64,000 nucleotides of DNA from Desulforegulaceae bacterium (lineage in GTDB: Bacteria; Desulfobacterota; Desulfobacteria; Desulfobacterales; JACKCP01). This document shows, in pieces, positions 26,742 to 35,809 of the stretch (the stretch's first letter is position 1; each line of letters starts with the position of its first letter). The notes beneath the pieces are model-generated. The model had not been told where the DNA came from. It did no database searches and was given only the letters and a program-made list of their open reading frames with translations. Made by a program: the position numbers and the translations under genes. Location: NCBI GenBank assembly GCA_034006035.1, contig JAVETN010000005.1, positions 109,526 through 173,525 on the forward strand, read 5' to 3'.

Positions 26742-27590
26742 TTAATCGTAGTTTTTCACAAGGACTTCTTTTATTGCCCCTCGTTTTTTAGCATTAGAAT
26801 TTATAGATCTTTTGGCATTTATAATTGAAAATTTATAATCAGAATATAAGTCTTGAATAAAATTTGTAAAAGAGTTTGATAATAAAAATTTCACTCCTTT
26901 TTTATTTAAATTATCGCAAATATTTTTCAATCTCAATTGCTCATCTTTTCCAAAGCCTGATTTGGTGTATCCTGTAAAATTAGCACTATTAGAAACAGGG
27001 TCATAGGGAGGGTCTAAATATACAAAATCGCCTTCTTTAGACTCTAAAAGGGATTTTTCAAAATCAATATTTAAAATTTCAATCAAGTTTGTAGACAAAT
27101 AATTACTTACTGCTTTTATTGTTGTTTCATTAACAATATTTGGATTTTTATATTTTCCAAATGGTGTGTTAAATTCTCCTGAGCTGTTTACCCGATATAA
27201 ACCATTAAAACAGGTTTTATTTAAATAAACAATTCTTGAAGCTTTTTCCACTTTTGAAAGCTTTGAGTAGATATTTTTGTCTCTGTCTAAACTCCTGATT
27301 TTATAAAAATATTCAGGAGTGTTCTCATGTTTTTTTAAATCCTTAATAAGTTTGTCAGGATTGTTTTTTATGGTCTTATATAAGTTTATTAGTTCTTTAT
27401 TAGTATCATTGATCACTGCTTTTTTGGGTTGAAGATGAAACAATACAGCTCCTCCGCCCACAAAAGGTTCATAGTAAGTAGAAATTTCAGAAGGGAAATG
27501 GATTTCTAAATCTTTAATTAATTGTCTTTTTCCGCCCACCCATTTTACAAAAGGAGCAATGGATTTATTGGGGCTTTTTTCTTTAACCAT
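26742..27590 (-). CDS. DNA adenine methylase (Dam/DpnM type)
   Basis: An N6-adenine methyltransferase of the alpha-type Dam family, 282 residues. Motif I-like FVKWVGGKRQL (about 14-24) and YYEPFVGGGAVLFHL (about 39-53) bind S-adenosylmethionine. The catalytic DPPYDP is at about 193. The middle region (about 70-160) is the target recognition part typical of Dam. GATC is the probable target by family. No restriction enzyme gene adjoins, so it is likely an orphan methylase for repair, replication or gene control rather than half of a restriction pair. Confidence 0.88.
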   Translation of the reverse strand: MVKEKSPNKSIAPFVKWVGGKRQLIKDLEIHFPSEISTYYEPFVGGGAVLFHLQPKKAVINDTNKELINLYKTIKNNPDKLIKDLKKHENTPEYFYKIRSLDRDKNIYSKLSKVEKASRIVYLNKTCFNGLYRVNSSGEFNTPFGKYKNPNIVNETTIKAVSNYLSTNLIEILNIDFEKSLLESKEGDFVYLDPPYDPVSNSANFTGYTKSGFGKDEQLRLKNICDNLNKKGVKFLLSNSFTNFIQDLYSDYKFSIINAKRSINSNAKKRGAIKEVLVKNYD

Positions 27591-27826
27591 AAAAATAGAT
27601 ACCTGTTTTTAGTTTGAAGATATTGCAAACCTCAGTCTTTGACCAAGCAATTGTATTGGTCGGGGTTAAGTTTGTTTATTTTGTTTACTGACACATTGTA
27701 TTATAATTAATTGAAAAATGAATATATTCATAAAGTATGAAAACAGTCAAGACAGCAGGTTTTGGGAAATATACAAAGCTTTTTTTGTTTAAAAAGGGCG
27801 GTCAGATATTAAATTTTATTTTTGAA

Positions 27827-27860
27827 AATAAAAACCCCGAAACTAAAAGTTCCGGGGTTT
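27827..27860 (-). terminator. Terminator of the efflux operon
   Basis: Arms 27832-27844 and 27848-27860 pair over 13 positions with one mismatch and a three-base loop. On the minus strand they are followed by TTTTTATTTT. It lies 25 bp past the end of acrB. This is a textbook intrinsic terminator. Confidence 0.9.
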
Positions 27861-27885
27861 GAATTTTAGTCTTTTCACAAACTAA

Positions 27886-30800
27886 TTATTTTAATTGCTC
27901 TTTTAAACTTACAGTTTTTTTCCTTTCAAAAATTCTAACTATAATTACATAGAAAAGAGGAATAAATATAAGAGCAATTGTAGTAGAAGTTACCATCCCT
28001 CCTAAAACTCCTGTACCAATTGCATTTTGGGCACCAGCACCGGCACCTGAAGCAATGGCAAGGGGAAGAACACCAAATCCAAAAGCAAGGGAAGTCATGA
28101 TAATAGGTCTTAACCTGAGTTTAGCAGCTTCAAGGGTTGCCTCTACAAGGCGTTTTCCCTCTTTTCTTCTAAGCATGGCAAACTGAACAATAAGAATTGC
28201 GTTTTTGGTTGTAAGACCAAGAACTGTAAGAAGGCCTATTTGAAAATAAACGTCATTTGGAAGACCCCGTGTCATTGAGGCAATAACTCCGCCCACTACT
28301 CCAAGTGGAAGTATAAGCATGATTGATACGGGAACTGACCAGCTTTCATAAAGAGCTGCAAGGCATAGAAAAATAACAATCATTGAAAAGGTATAAAGGA
28401 TCCCTGTTTGTGTTGTTGCCATTTTTTCCTGATATGAAATACCGTGCCAGTCAAAGCCAATACCAGGGTCAAGTTTGGAAGTTAGTTCTTCCATTGCCTG
28501 CATTGCTTCTCCTGTGCTTATTCCTTCGGCGGCTTCTCCAAGTATGTTTATTGAAGAAAAAGCATTAAATCTTTCAAGTTTTGGTGACCCGCTTGACCAG
28601 TATCCTTTTGAAAATGCAGTAAATGGAGTCATTGTTCCTTTATTGTTTCTTACATATAAATTATCAATATCTTCAGGGAGCATTCTATGCTCATGGTCGG
28701 CCTGAATATAAACCCTTTTTACTCTGCCTCCCTGGATAAAGTCGTTTACATAAGCACTTCCAAATGCAGTTGCTATTGTTGAATGTATTGCATCTATTGG
28801 GACTCCAAGAACCCCTGCCTGTTCCCAGTCTATATCAATTCTATACTGAGCAACGTCTTCCATTCCGTTTGGTCTGACTCTTGTAAGCCTTTCATCTTGT
28901 GCCACCATCCCAAGGAGTTTATTTCTTTCTTCCATGAGCCTTGCATGACCTATTCCTCCTCTGTCCTGAAGCATGAAATCAAATCCTGTTGATATTCCAA
29001 GCTCTGCTACAGCAGGTGGGGCAAAAACAAAAACATGGGCATTTTTTATCTGGGAAAATCTTGCCATACATCTGTTTGCAATTGCATCTACTTTAAGTTC
29101 AGGGCTTTGTCTTAAATCCCAGTCTTTAAGCTGAACAAAGCACATACCCATGCTTTGAGCGGTACCAGCAAAACTTACACCTGTAAGTGTAAGTACTGAG
29201 TCAATTGATTCAGATTCTTCTTTTTGAATATAGTCTGCTATTTCTTCCATTATTTCGTCGGTTTGTTCAAGAGCTGAACCTGAAGGAAGCTGAACCTGAA
29301 TAAAAAGTGTTCCCTGATCTTCGTCAGGAAGATATGCTGTTGGCATTTTCTGAAAAAGATAAAAAAGGCCGGCAACAATAAGAACATAGATAAAAAGGTA
29401 TCTAAATCTTTTTCTTAATGTTCTTCCAACAAACATGGTATAAACATCCCTTGTCCAGAAAAACCCTTTATCAAATGCTCTAAAAAAAGGTCGGAAAAGG
29501 TAAAACGAATTATCTGAAGGCTCGTGGCCGGGTTTAAGCGGTTTTAAAAATGAAGCACATAATACAGGAGTAAGAATAAGGGCTACCACAACTGATAAAA
29601 GCATGGCAGTGATAATTGTAATAGAAAATTGCCTGTAAATAACCCCTGTGGAACCTCCAAAAAAAGCCATTGGTCCAAAAACAGCTGAAAGTACAAGACC
29701 AATTCCTATAAGTGCACTTGTGATTTCATCCATTGATTTTGCTGTTGCTTCTTTTGGTGGAAGACCTTCTTCAGTCATAATTCTTTCAACGTTTTCAACA
29801 ACAACAATGGCATCATCAACAAGAAGGCCTATGGCTAAAACCATGGCAAACATTGTGAGCATGTTTATTGAAAAGCCAAAAAAGCCAAGAACTGCAAATG
29901 TTCCAAGTATAACAACTGGAACAGCCATAGTGGGAATAATAGTGGCTCTTAAGTTTCCCATGAAAAGATACATTACTACAAAAACAAGAAAAATAGCTTC
30001 AAAAAGGGTCTGAACAACCCCGGTTATTGCAACTCTTACAAATGGAGTAGAGTCATATGGGTAGTTTACTTTCATCCCTTCGGGAAAATATTGGGAAAGT
30101 TCATCCATTTTTTTTCTTATATTGTCAGCAGTATCAAGGGCGTTTGCCCCGGCTGCCTGTCTTATTGCCATTGCAGCTGAAGGCATTCCATTGTAAAATG
30201 AAGTAATTCCGTAGCGTTCTGTACCAAGCTCAGTTCTTCCCACATCTTTTATTTTTACAATGGAACCGTCTTCATTAACTCTAAGAGGAATATTGGCAAA
30301 TTCTTCAGGTGTTCTTAAAAGGTTTTGCACTATTATTGAAGCGTTAAGTCTTTGGCCTTCAACGCTGGGAGCAGCACCAAATTGTCCAGCTGAAATTTCT
30401 ACGTTATAAGACCTTAAAGCAGCAATAACATCGTTAATTGTCATTTTGTAACTTATAAGTTTATCTGGATCAAGCCAGATCCTCATGGCATACTGGGGAC
30501 CAAAACTTTCAACTTCACCAACACCAGGGACTCTTGCAAGAACGTTTTCAATGCTTGACTGGGCATAATCTCTTAAGTCATGGCCGTCCATGCTTCCGTC
30601 TTCTGAAATAATACCTACAAGCATTAAATAGTTGGCAGTTGATTTACTAACCATGATTCCCTGTTTTTGAATCACTTCAGGAAGACTTGCCATTGCAAGC
30701 TGAAGCTTGTTTTGAACCTGAGACCAGGCAAGGTCTGGATCTGTTCCCGGAGTAAAGGTAAGTTCAATTCTTGCTGTACCAGATGATTCACTGTCAGATG

Positions 30801-31038
30801 TCATATAGAGCAAGTTGTCAAATCCCGTCATTTTCTGCTCAATGATTTGAACAACACTGTTTTCAACGGTTTCAGCAGAAGCACCAGGATAAAAAGTACT
30901 GATTGAAATTGACGGTGGTGCAATTGGCGGATACTGGGCAATGGGAAGATTGTAGATTGCCAGCCCGCCCAGAAGCATTATTACTATTGAAATAACCCAT
31001 GCAAACACAGGTCTTTCAAGGAAAAATTTAGAGAGCAT
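27886..31038 (-). CDS. acrB: RND multidrug efflux transporter (AcrB/HAE-1 family)
   Basis: A 1050-residue inner-membrane proton/drug antiporter with two groups of six membrane segments and two large periplasmic loops. The proton-relay aspartates are in LLVDDAIVVVENVER (about 406) and the lysine in LTTKNAILIVQFA (about 937). The N-terminus MLSKFFLERPVFAWV is typical of HAE-1 pumps. It works as a trimer with the fusion protein encoded 107 bp upstream and an outer-membrane channel. No tolC-like gene is in this operon, so the channel comes from elsewhere. AAAGGAG precedes the start and a strong terminator follows. Confidence 0.95.
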   Translation of the reverse strand: MLSKFFLERPVFAWVISIVIMLLGGLAIYNLPIAQYPPIAPPSISISTFYPGASAETVENSVVQIIEQKMTGFDNLLYMTSDSESSGTARIELTFTPGTDPDLAWSQVQNKLQLAMASLPEVIQKQGIMVSKSTANYLMLVGIISEDGSMDGHDLRDYAQSSIENVLARVPGVGEVESFGPQYAMRIWLDPDKLISYKMTINDVIAALRSYNVEISAGQFGAAPSVEGQRLNASIIVQNLLRTPEEFANIPLRVNEDGSIVKIKDVGRTELGTERYGITSFYNGMPSAAMAIRQAAGANALDTADNIRKKMDELSQYFPEGMKVNYPYDSTPFVRVAITGVVQTLFEAIFLVFVVMYLFMGNLRATIIPTMAVPVVILGTFAVLGFFGFSINMLTMFAMVLAIGLLVDDAIVVVENVERIMTEEGLPPKEATAKSMDEITSALIGIGLVLSAVFGPMAFFGGSTGVIYRQFSITIITAMLLSVVVALILTPVLCASFLKPLKPGHEPSDNSFYLFRPFFRAFDKGFFWTRDVYTMFVGRTLRKRFRYLFIYVLIVAGLFYLFQKMPTAYLPDEDQGTLFIQVQLPSGSALEQTDEIMEEIADYIQKEESESIDSVLTLTGVSFAGTAQSMGMCFVQLKDWDLRQSPELKVDAIANRCMARFSQIKNAHVFVFAPPAVAELGISTGFDFMLQDRGGIGHARLMEERNKLLGMVAQDERLTRVRPNGMEDVAQYRIDIDWEQAGVLGVPIDAIHSTIATAFGSAYVNDFIQGGRVKRVYIQADHEHRMLPEDIDNLYVRNNKGTMTPFTAFSKGYWSSGSPKLERFNAFSSINILGEAAEGISTGEAMQAMEELTSKLDPGIGFDWHGISYQEKMATTQTGILYTFSMIVIFLCLAALYESWSVPVSIMLILPLGVVGGVIASMTRGLPNDVYFQIGLLTVLGLTTKNAILIVQFAMLRRKEGKRLVEATLEAAKLRLRPIIMTSLAFGFGVLPLAIASGAGAGAQNAIGTGVLGGMVTSTTIALIFIPLFYVIIVRIFERKKTVSLKEQLK

Positions 31039-31145
31039 GTTTATATATCTCCTTTAAACTCATGTCTTAGGATTTTTATTCTCACTTCTATTTAAGGTTT
31101 AAATAAAAAAGAATGCAAAAAACAAAAATCCTTTTATTTCAGGAA

Positions 31146-32315
31146 TTATTGGGGTTTAAATTCACTACCCTCAACAATGGCTCCTGCTCTTATTTTTGAA
31201 CGACCTTCCACAACAACTTTGTCACCATCTGAAAGGCCATCAATTATAAGCCATTTGTTGTTGATTGCCCGGTTTATTGTAAGCATTCTTAACTCAATTT
31301 CCCCTTTTTCACTTACTATATAAGAAAATGGTTCTCCTTTAGGTGTTCTTGCAACACCTTCCTGGGGAGCAAGAATGGCATTTTCTGCAATACCTTCTTG
31401 AAGAACAGCTCTAACATACATACCTGGAAGAAGTATTCTTGAAGGATTTGGCACAACAATTCTAAGCAAGCTTGAACCTGTGTTTGGATCAACTATTACA
31501 TCCCTAAATTTAAATTTGCCTTCAATTGCATGGGATTTACCATTTTCAAGAATAATATTTACTTTATTTTCATCCTCATTTTTTTGAATTGCTTTAGACT
31601 CTAGGTTTTCCCTAAGCCTTAGCATATCTGAGGTTGACTGGGCAGCATCAACATAAATTGGATCAAATTTGTGAATTGTTGTTAAGGGTGTAGGCTGATA
31701 TCCTGTAACAAGAGCACCAACAGTAACAAGGGATTTTCCGATTCTTCCTGAAATTGGAGCTTTAACATCTGTGTATCCAAGATTAATTTCGGCCCTGTCA
31801 ACTTCTGCTTCAAGATACCTTATTTGAGCAAGAACTTGATCAAGTTCGGACTTTACATCGTCATATTGCTGCTGGCTTATGGCTTTACCACTTAAAAGTC
31901 TTTTGTATCTGGCTTCCATTGATTTAATCGGAGGAAGGCTTGCTTTTGCTTTGTCAAGAGTAGCTTTTGCTGCCTTAAGAGCAGCCTTGAAAGGAGCGTC
32001 ATCAATTTTATATAAAATCTGACCTTCTTCTACATCTGCTCCTTCTTCAAAAAATCTTTTTTGAATAATTCCGTTAACCTGGGGTTTGATTTCCGAAACA
32101 AGGTAAGCCGATGTTCTTGCCGGAAGCTCAGTTGTAAGCTCTACAGACTGAGGCTTGATTGTTACATAGGTTACTTTTGGAATCTGACCATAGCCTTGGG
32201 GTTGACCTTGTTGATCTTCGGGTTTTGAACACCCGGTAATAACCAGAGCTGCTGAAATCAGAATAACACTGAAAGCACAGGTTAAAAAATTACTCATCTT
32301 TTTTTCAGGCTTCAT
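31146..32315 (-). CDS. acrA: RND efflux periplasmic adaptor lipoprotein (AcrA/MexA-like)
   Basis: A 389-residue membrane fusion protein linking the AcrB pump to an outer-membrane channel. The N-terminus has a lipoprotein signal with lipobox VITGC (Cys 29). The lipoyl/beta-barrel halves flank a hairpin of coiled coils (about 100-170). The segments INLGYTDVKAPISGRIGKSLVTVGALV and ILLPGMYVRAVL are family signatures. GGAGG lies seven bases before the ATG. It is the middle gene of the tetR-acrA-acrB operon, 27 bp after tetR. Confidence 0.93.
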   Translation of the reverse strand: MKPEKKMSNFLTCAFSVILISAALVITGCSKPEDQQGQPQGYGQIPKVTYVTIKPQSVELTTELPARTSAYLVSEIKPQVNGIIQKRFFEEGADVEEGQILYKIDDAPFKAALKAAKATLDKAKASLPPIKSMEARYKRLLSGKAISQQQYDDVKSELDQVLAQIRYLEAEVDRAEINLGYTDVKAPISGRIGKSLVTVGALVTGYQPTPLTTIHKFDPIYVDAAQSTSDMLRLRENLESKAIQKNEDENKVNIILENGKSHAIEGKFKFRDVIVDPNTGSSLLRIVVPNPSRILLPGMYVRAVLQEGIAENAILAPQEGVARTPKGEPFSYIVSEKGEIELRMLTINRAINNKWLIIDGLSDGDKVVVEGRSKIRAGAIVEGSEFKPQ

Positions 32316-32342
32316 TAAAATCCTCCGAAATTTGAACTGAAG

Positions 32343-32999
32343 TTAATTGTTTTTTTTGTTAATCTCTTTTTTTACTTCCTGAATTCCTCCAAGGGAGAAT
32401 AAAGTGATTTGATTTGTAAGCATTTCAATATCTTTTGTGTTGAAATCTTTGGGACAAAGCCCTTCAATCACTTCCTTTCCCTTGAAAAACTGAAGGCATT
32501 GACCAACAATACTGATTGTGCATAAAAAAACCGCTATTTCATTTTTGTTTTCTTTTTCAATTCCCAGAATTTCTCTTACTATTGATGCAAGATATTGCTG
32601 GGAAGGTTTGATAGATTTTTCAATGATTTTGTGAACAACATTTGTAGGATTTGCAAACTCCTGAGCCATTAATTTACCATGCCAGGCAGGGAAACCATCA
32701 TCAAGGATTCTTAAAAGCATTGAATTTATATAGGCCCTGAGTTTGTCTTCAGGTGATGAGTTTTTTTTAAGTCCCAAATCTGGAGGGTATTTTTTCAAAG
32801 CTGAGATATGTGTATGTTGGAGTACTTCCTCGTAAAGATTTTTTTTATCCTTGAAATGGTAGTTTACCGAACCAACGTGGGTGCCGGCACTATTACAGAT
32901 TTCTCTGATAGTTGTAGAATTGAAGCCTTTTTGAGCAAAAATTTCTCCTGCAGCTTCCATAATTTTTCTTTTAGTGTCGTTTATTTCAACTATATCCAT
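32343..32999 (-). CDS. TetR-family regulator (CecR/DUF1956-type)
   Basis: A 218-residue repressor. The N-terminal helix-turn-helix spans about 10-57, with EIFAQKGFNSTTIREICNSA and VGSVNYHFKDKKNLYEEV. The C-terminal ligand domain resembles the DUF1956/CecR type, with AQEFANPTNVVHKIIE. It is the first gene of the efflux operon and two GAAC-N4-GTT palindromes lie in its promoter, so autoregulation and control of acrAB are likely. The inducer is unknown. Its codon use matches the host. Confidence 0.88.
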   Translation of the reverse strand: MDIVEINDTKRKIMEAAGEIFAQKGFNSTTIREICNSAGTHVGSVNYHFKDKKNLYEEVLQHTHISALKKYPPDLGLKKNSSPEDKLRAYINSMLLRILDDGFPAWHGKLMAQEFANPTNVVHKIIEKSIKPSQQYLASIVREILGIEKENKNEIAVFLCTISIVGQCLQFFKGKEVIEGLCPKDFNTKDIEMLTNQITLFSLGGIQEVKKEINKKNN

Positions 33000-33023
33000 T
33001 TTTTTCCCTTATTATTTACAAAT

Positions 33024-33060
33024 CGAACGCTAGTTTGGAACAATTGTTCGAATTTGTCAA
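33024..33060 (-). promoter_or_regulatory. Tandem TetR operators overlapping the tetR-acrAB promoter
   Basis: CGAACGCTAGTTTG (33024-33037) and GGAACAATTGTTCG (33037-33050) share the pattern GAAC-N4-GTT and are spaced by 13 bp. On the minus strand a TTGACA hexamer (33060-33055) lies just upstream and would place its -10 inside the first operator. The arrangement predicts repression by the adjacent TetR protein. Confidence 0.65.
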
Positions 33061-33087
33061 ATAATAAATTAAAATTTGTAAATTTTT

Positions 33088-34152
33088 TTAGAGCCATTTT
33101 TTATTTTTAAAAAATCTTATTATAAATAAGGCTGTTACAATAAGAACTCCCCAAAAAATAAAATAGGAATATTTGTATTTAAGCTCAGGAAAATATTCGA
33201 AGTTTGTTCCATAAACTCCTGAAAGAAAAGATAAAGGAATAAAAACAGCAGAAAACAAGGTAAGAAATTTAATTATTTCATTTAGTCTGTTATTTATCCA
33301 GGTATTGTAGATAGCATGCTGGTCTGAAAGAATTTCTCTGTAAGTTTCAACAACTTCAAGAGCCTGGGTTGAAAGATCGAAAAGATCTTTAAGAAAGGGG
33401 ATTGTAGATTCTATTATGAGTTCAGAATCCATGATTGAAAGTCTTTGAACCAACTCTTTTACAGGTCTTATTGTTTTTCTTAAATAACTTATTTCTCTTT
33501 TGAAAGTGTTTATTTTTGTCAAAGTTTCATCGTCAGGAGATTCAAGGATTTCTAGCTCAAGGGTTTCAATTTTTCCGCCTATTTTTTCAATGATAATAAG
33601 ATAGTTGTCCAGAAGTGAATCAAGAAGGGCATAGCAAAGATAATCGGATTTCAAACTTCTTATTCTTCCCCTTTTATTTCTTATTCTCTCCCTTACCGGC
33701 TCAAAAACATCTCCTTCTCTTTCCTGAAAAGTAATGAGCAGATTTTCTTTTAAAATAAGACTTACCTGTTCATTAAATACTTTTCCGTTTTCCTCATTAT
33801 AATTAATCATTTTAATAACAATAAAAACTGAATCCTCATATTCTTCAATTTTAGGACGCTGACCTGTATTTGCAATATCTTCCATTACAAGAGGGTGGAT
33901 ATTAAATTTTTGAGCAATTTTTTTAAGTTTGTCTGGGTTGTGCAGTCCTGTGATATTAAGCCAGGTTATTGAGTCTTCATCTTGAAATTTTAAACTCTCA
34001 TCAATTTCATCTGGGTTTGATTCATCAGAGAAGTCTTTGTTATAATTGAAAATTTCATAGGTAACAGAATTTACTTTTTTATCACCTATAAAAACAGCTT
34101 CTCCCGGGGCTTTGCCTGTTGATGCTTTTTTGTTTTTTAAAAATCTTGCCAT
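33088..34152 (-). CDS. corA: CorA-family magnesium/cobalt transporter
   Basis: A 354-residue divalent cation channel of the CorA family. The cytoplasmic funnel domain occupies about 1-285, with DSITWLNITGLH and HPLVMEDIANTGQRPKIEEYEDSVF-like sequence at about 60-115. Two C-terminal membrane segments (about 288-345) flank the selectivity loop. This loop reads GVYGTNFEYFPEL, so the signature GMN is GTN here. Other features and length are normal. The replaced methionine could alter ion choice or rate. It is a single gene between the tetR promoter and a spacer of 190 bp. Confidence 0.87.
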   Translation of the reverse strand: MARFLKNKKASTGKAPGEAVFIGDKKVNSVTYEIFNYNKDFSDESNPDEIDESLKFQDEDSITWLNITGLHNPDKLKKIAQKFNIHPLVMEDIANTGQRPKIEEYEDSVFIVIKMINYNEENGKVFNEQVSLILKENLLITFQEREGDVFEPVRERIRNKRGRIRSLKSDYLCYALLDSLLDNYLIIIEKIGGKIETLELEILESPDDETLTKINTFKREISYLRKTIRPVKELVQRLSIMDSELIIESTIPFLKDLFDLSTQALEVVETYREILSDQHAIYNTWINNRLNEIIKFLTLFSAVFIPLSFLSGVYGTNFEYFPELKYKYSYFIFWGVLIVTALFIIRFFKNKKWL

Positions 34153-34344
34153 TTTTTTCCATTTTTTTTTATTTAATTAATGAAAGAAAATTGAGGTTTA
34201 TACTTTTAAATAAAATTTTAAATTTAATTCAAGAAGTAAATCAGGGTTTTTTAATTTTACAAAGATTAAGCTTAATAATTTTAAAGTTTTGTGTTTGTGG
34301 TATAGATAAAAAAGGATTTTAGAATAATTAATTAAAAAAATCTA

Positions 34345-35013
34345 TTAGAATAAAGTCCTTTCACCCTGATTTTTATCTATATATTTGTTTAAATCAGAAT
34401 AAATCAGTTCAATATCCCTTGGAAGAGCTGTTCCTGAACATCTCCTCATTTTGTCATTTTTAAGGTTGGCAATAATTACTTTGTGAATTTCATCAATGGG
34501 AACTAAAAGGTTTTTTATAATGCTTCTTTTGAAAATAAGTCCTGCAAAATAAACAAAACCTGCCATAAAAACAATTGCCCAGGCTCCGGCATATCCATAT
34601 TGTTTTGCTTTTAAATCAGCCTTAATCATTGCATGTCTGTTGATTTCTGAGAGCTTTAAAATATGGTTGATTGTTTCTTTTTTTTTCAACATATTTCCAC
34701 TAAAGGCATCTTTGTGTTTTTTTATTATATTTTCAAGTTCTTCTGCTTCTCCTTGTTCTGTAAGATTAGCTTTTGCAGAATCAATGGCTGATGTAAAATC
34801 TTCTAAAAGTTTTTTGTCGGAAGTGTTTTCTGGATTTGCTGCAATGGATGCCAGCATAATTTCGCAGGCATAAAGAGAGCGTTCGTTTCTTGCAATTATA
34901 TGTTCAATGGCAGGAGACATTCTTACTAAAACCCAGATTGAACCAAAAGCCATAAGAAGGTTTGATATGATAAGAATCCAGATTCCTGCTCTTAAGGAGT
35001 TTGAGGTTTTCAT
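34345..35013 (-). CDS. Two-segment membrane sensor-like protein without output domain
   Basis: A 222-residue protein with a membrane segment at about 9-29, a helical periplasmic region (about 30-145) resembling a four-helix-bundle chemoreceptor sensor, and a second membrane segment at about 146-166. A HAMP-like stretch follows (KNLLVPIDEIHKVI, about 172-185) and then it simply ends. There is no kinase, methyl-accepting or cyclase domain. It begins 1 bp after the stop codon of the TrkA-like gene, so it is translated with the potassium system. It may sense an envelope signal for that transporter, but this is inference. Confidence 0.65.
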   Translation of the reverse strand: MKTSNSLRAGIWILIISNLLMAFGSIWVLVRMSPAIEHIIARNERSLYACEIMLASIAANPENTSDKKLLEDFTSAIDSAKANLTEQGEAEELENIIKKHKDAFSGNMLKKKETINHILKLSEINRHAMIKADLKAKQYGYAGAWAIVFMAGFVYFAGLIFKRSIIKNLLVPIDEIHKVIIANLKNDKMRRCSGTALPRDIELIYSDLNKYIDKNQGERTLF

Positions 35014-35014
35014 C

Positions 35015-35674
35015 TTATTTCCCTTTGATAAGTTGTGGTATTAAATCTTCATTTACTGCAATAACTAAGGTGTCATTTTCATTTAAAGGAAGATTTGGAT
35101 TTGGAAGTACAATATTTCCTGATATTTTTTTTCTAAAACCCACAACAATTGCTCCGAATTTTTTTGGAAGTTCCAGTTCTGCAAGAGTTTTACCAATCAT
35201 ATATGGCTGGGCTCTGATTTCAGTAAGATTTAATTCGTCTCCAAGAGGGGAATTGGCTATTTCTTTTCTGTATAAAAGTTTATTGGCAAATTTTTTGCCA
35301 AACTCCATTTCAGGATTTATAATTTCATGGGCTCCTACAAGTCGTAAAATTCTTTCATGGACCCTGTCATTTGCCCTTGAAACAATATATGGAACTCCCA
35401 TTTGCCTTAAAAGAGCAGTGCAAATAATAGAAGACTCTCTTGAATCATCTCCTATTGCACATATAACAGCATCTCTTTTTGAAGGATTAAGGCTTGAAAG
35501 TTCTGTTTCATCAGAGGCATCCATTATAACAGCTTCTGTTACAAAACTTGCTGCTTCTTCAACACGGTTCTTTTTAGGATCAACTGCAAGTACTTCAGCT
35601 TTTCTTTCTGAAAGTGTTCTGGCAAGTGACATTCCAAATTGACCAAGGCCTATTATTATAATTTGTTGAGCCAT
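35015..35674 (-). CDS. TrkA/KtrA-type potassium uptake regulatory protein
   Basis: A 219-residue cytoplasmic RCK protein. The N-terminal Rossmann domain starts QQIIIIGLGQFGMSLARTL (GxGxxG near residues 8-13), with the nucleotide-binding aspartate in EVLAVDPKK. The C-terminal TrkA-C domain spans about 135-219. Single-unit length matches KtrA rather than the double TrkA of E. coli. It gates the TrkH/KtrB-like channel encoded 135 bp upstream in response to nucleotides. AGGAG precedes the ATG. Confidence 0.9.
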   Translation of the reverse strand: MAQQIIIIGLGQFGMSLARTLSERKAEVLAVDPKKNRVEEAASFVTEAVIMDASDETELSSLNPSKRDAVICAIGDDSRESSIICTALLRQMGVPYIVSRANDRVHERILRLVGAHEIINPEMEFGKKFANKLLYRKEIANSPLGDELNLTEIRAQPYMIGKTLAELELPKKFGAIVVGFRKKISGNIVLPNPNLPLNENDTLVIAVNEDLIPQLIKGK

Positions 35675-35809
35675 TTTTTCTCCTGTTTAAATAACTGGGG
35701 AATTAGTTTTTTATTTGGGAGTCAGATTTAAAGTTTAACCCTGGAAATTTCCATTTTTTTGTTAAACTTGACTCGTCTACAGATATAAATCTATGATTTT
35801 AGTAAATAA

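Noticed and set aside
29648..30013. 121-codon antisense frame within acrB
   Set aside because: It mirrors the codon bias of acrB and shows no domain; treated as a shadow.
35001..35642. 213-codon plus-strand frame opposite the TrkA-like gene
   Set aside because: It lies entirely against a conserved RCK protein and is Ser/Ile-rich in the manner of antisense shadows.
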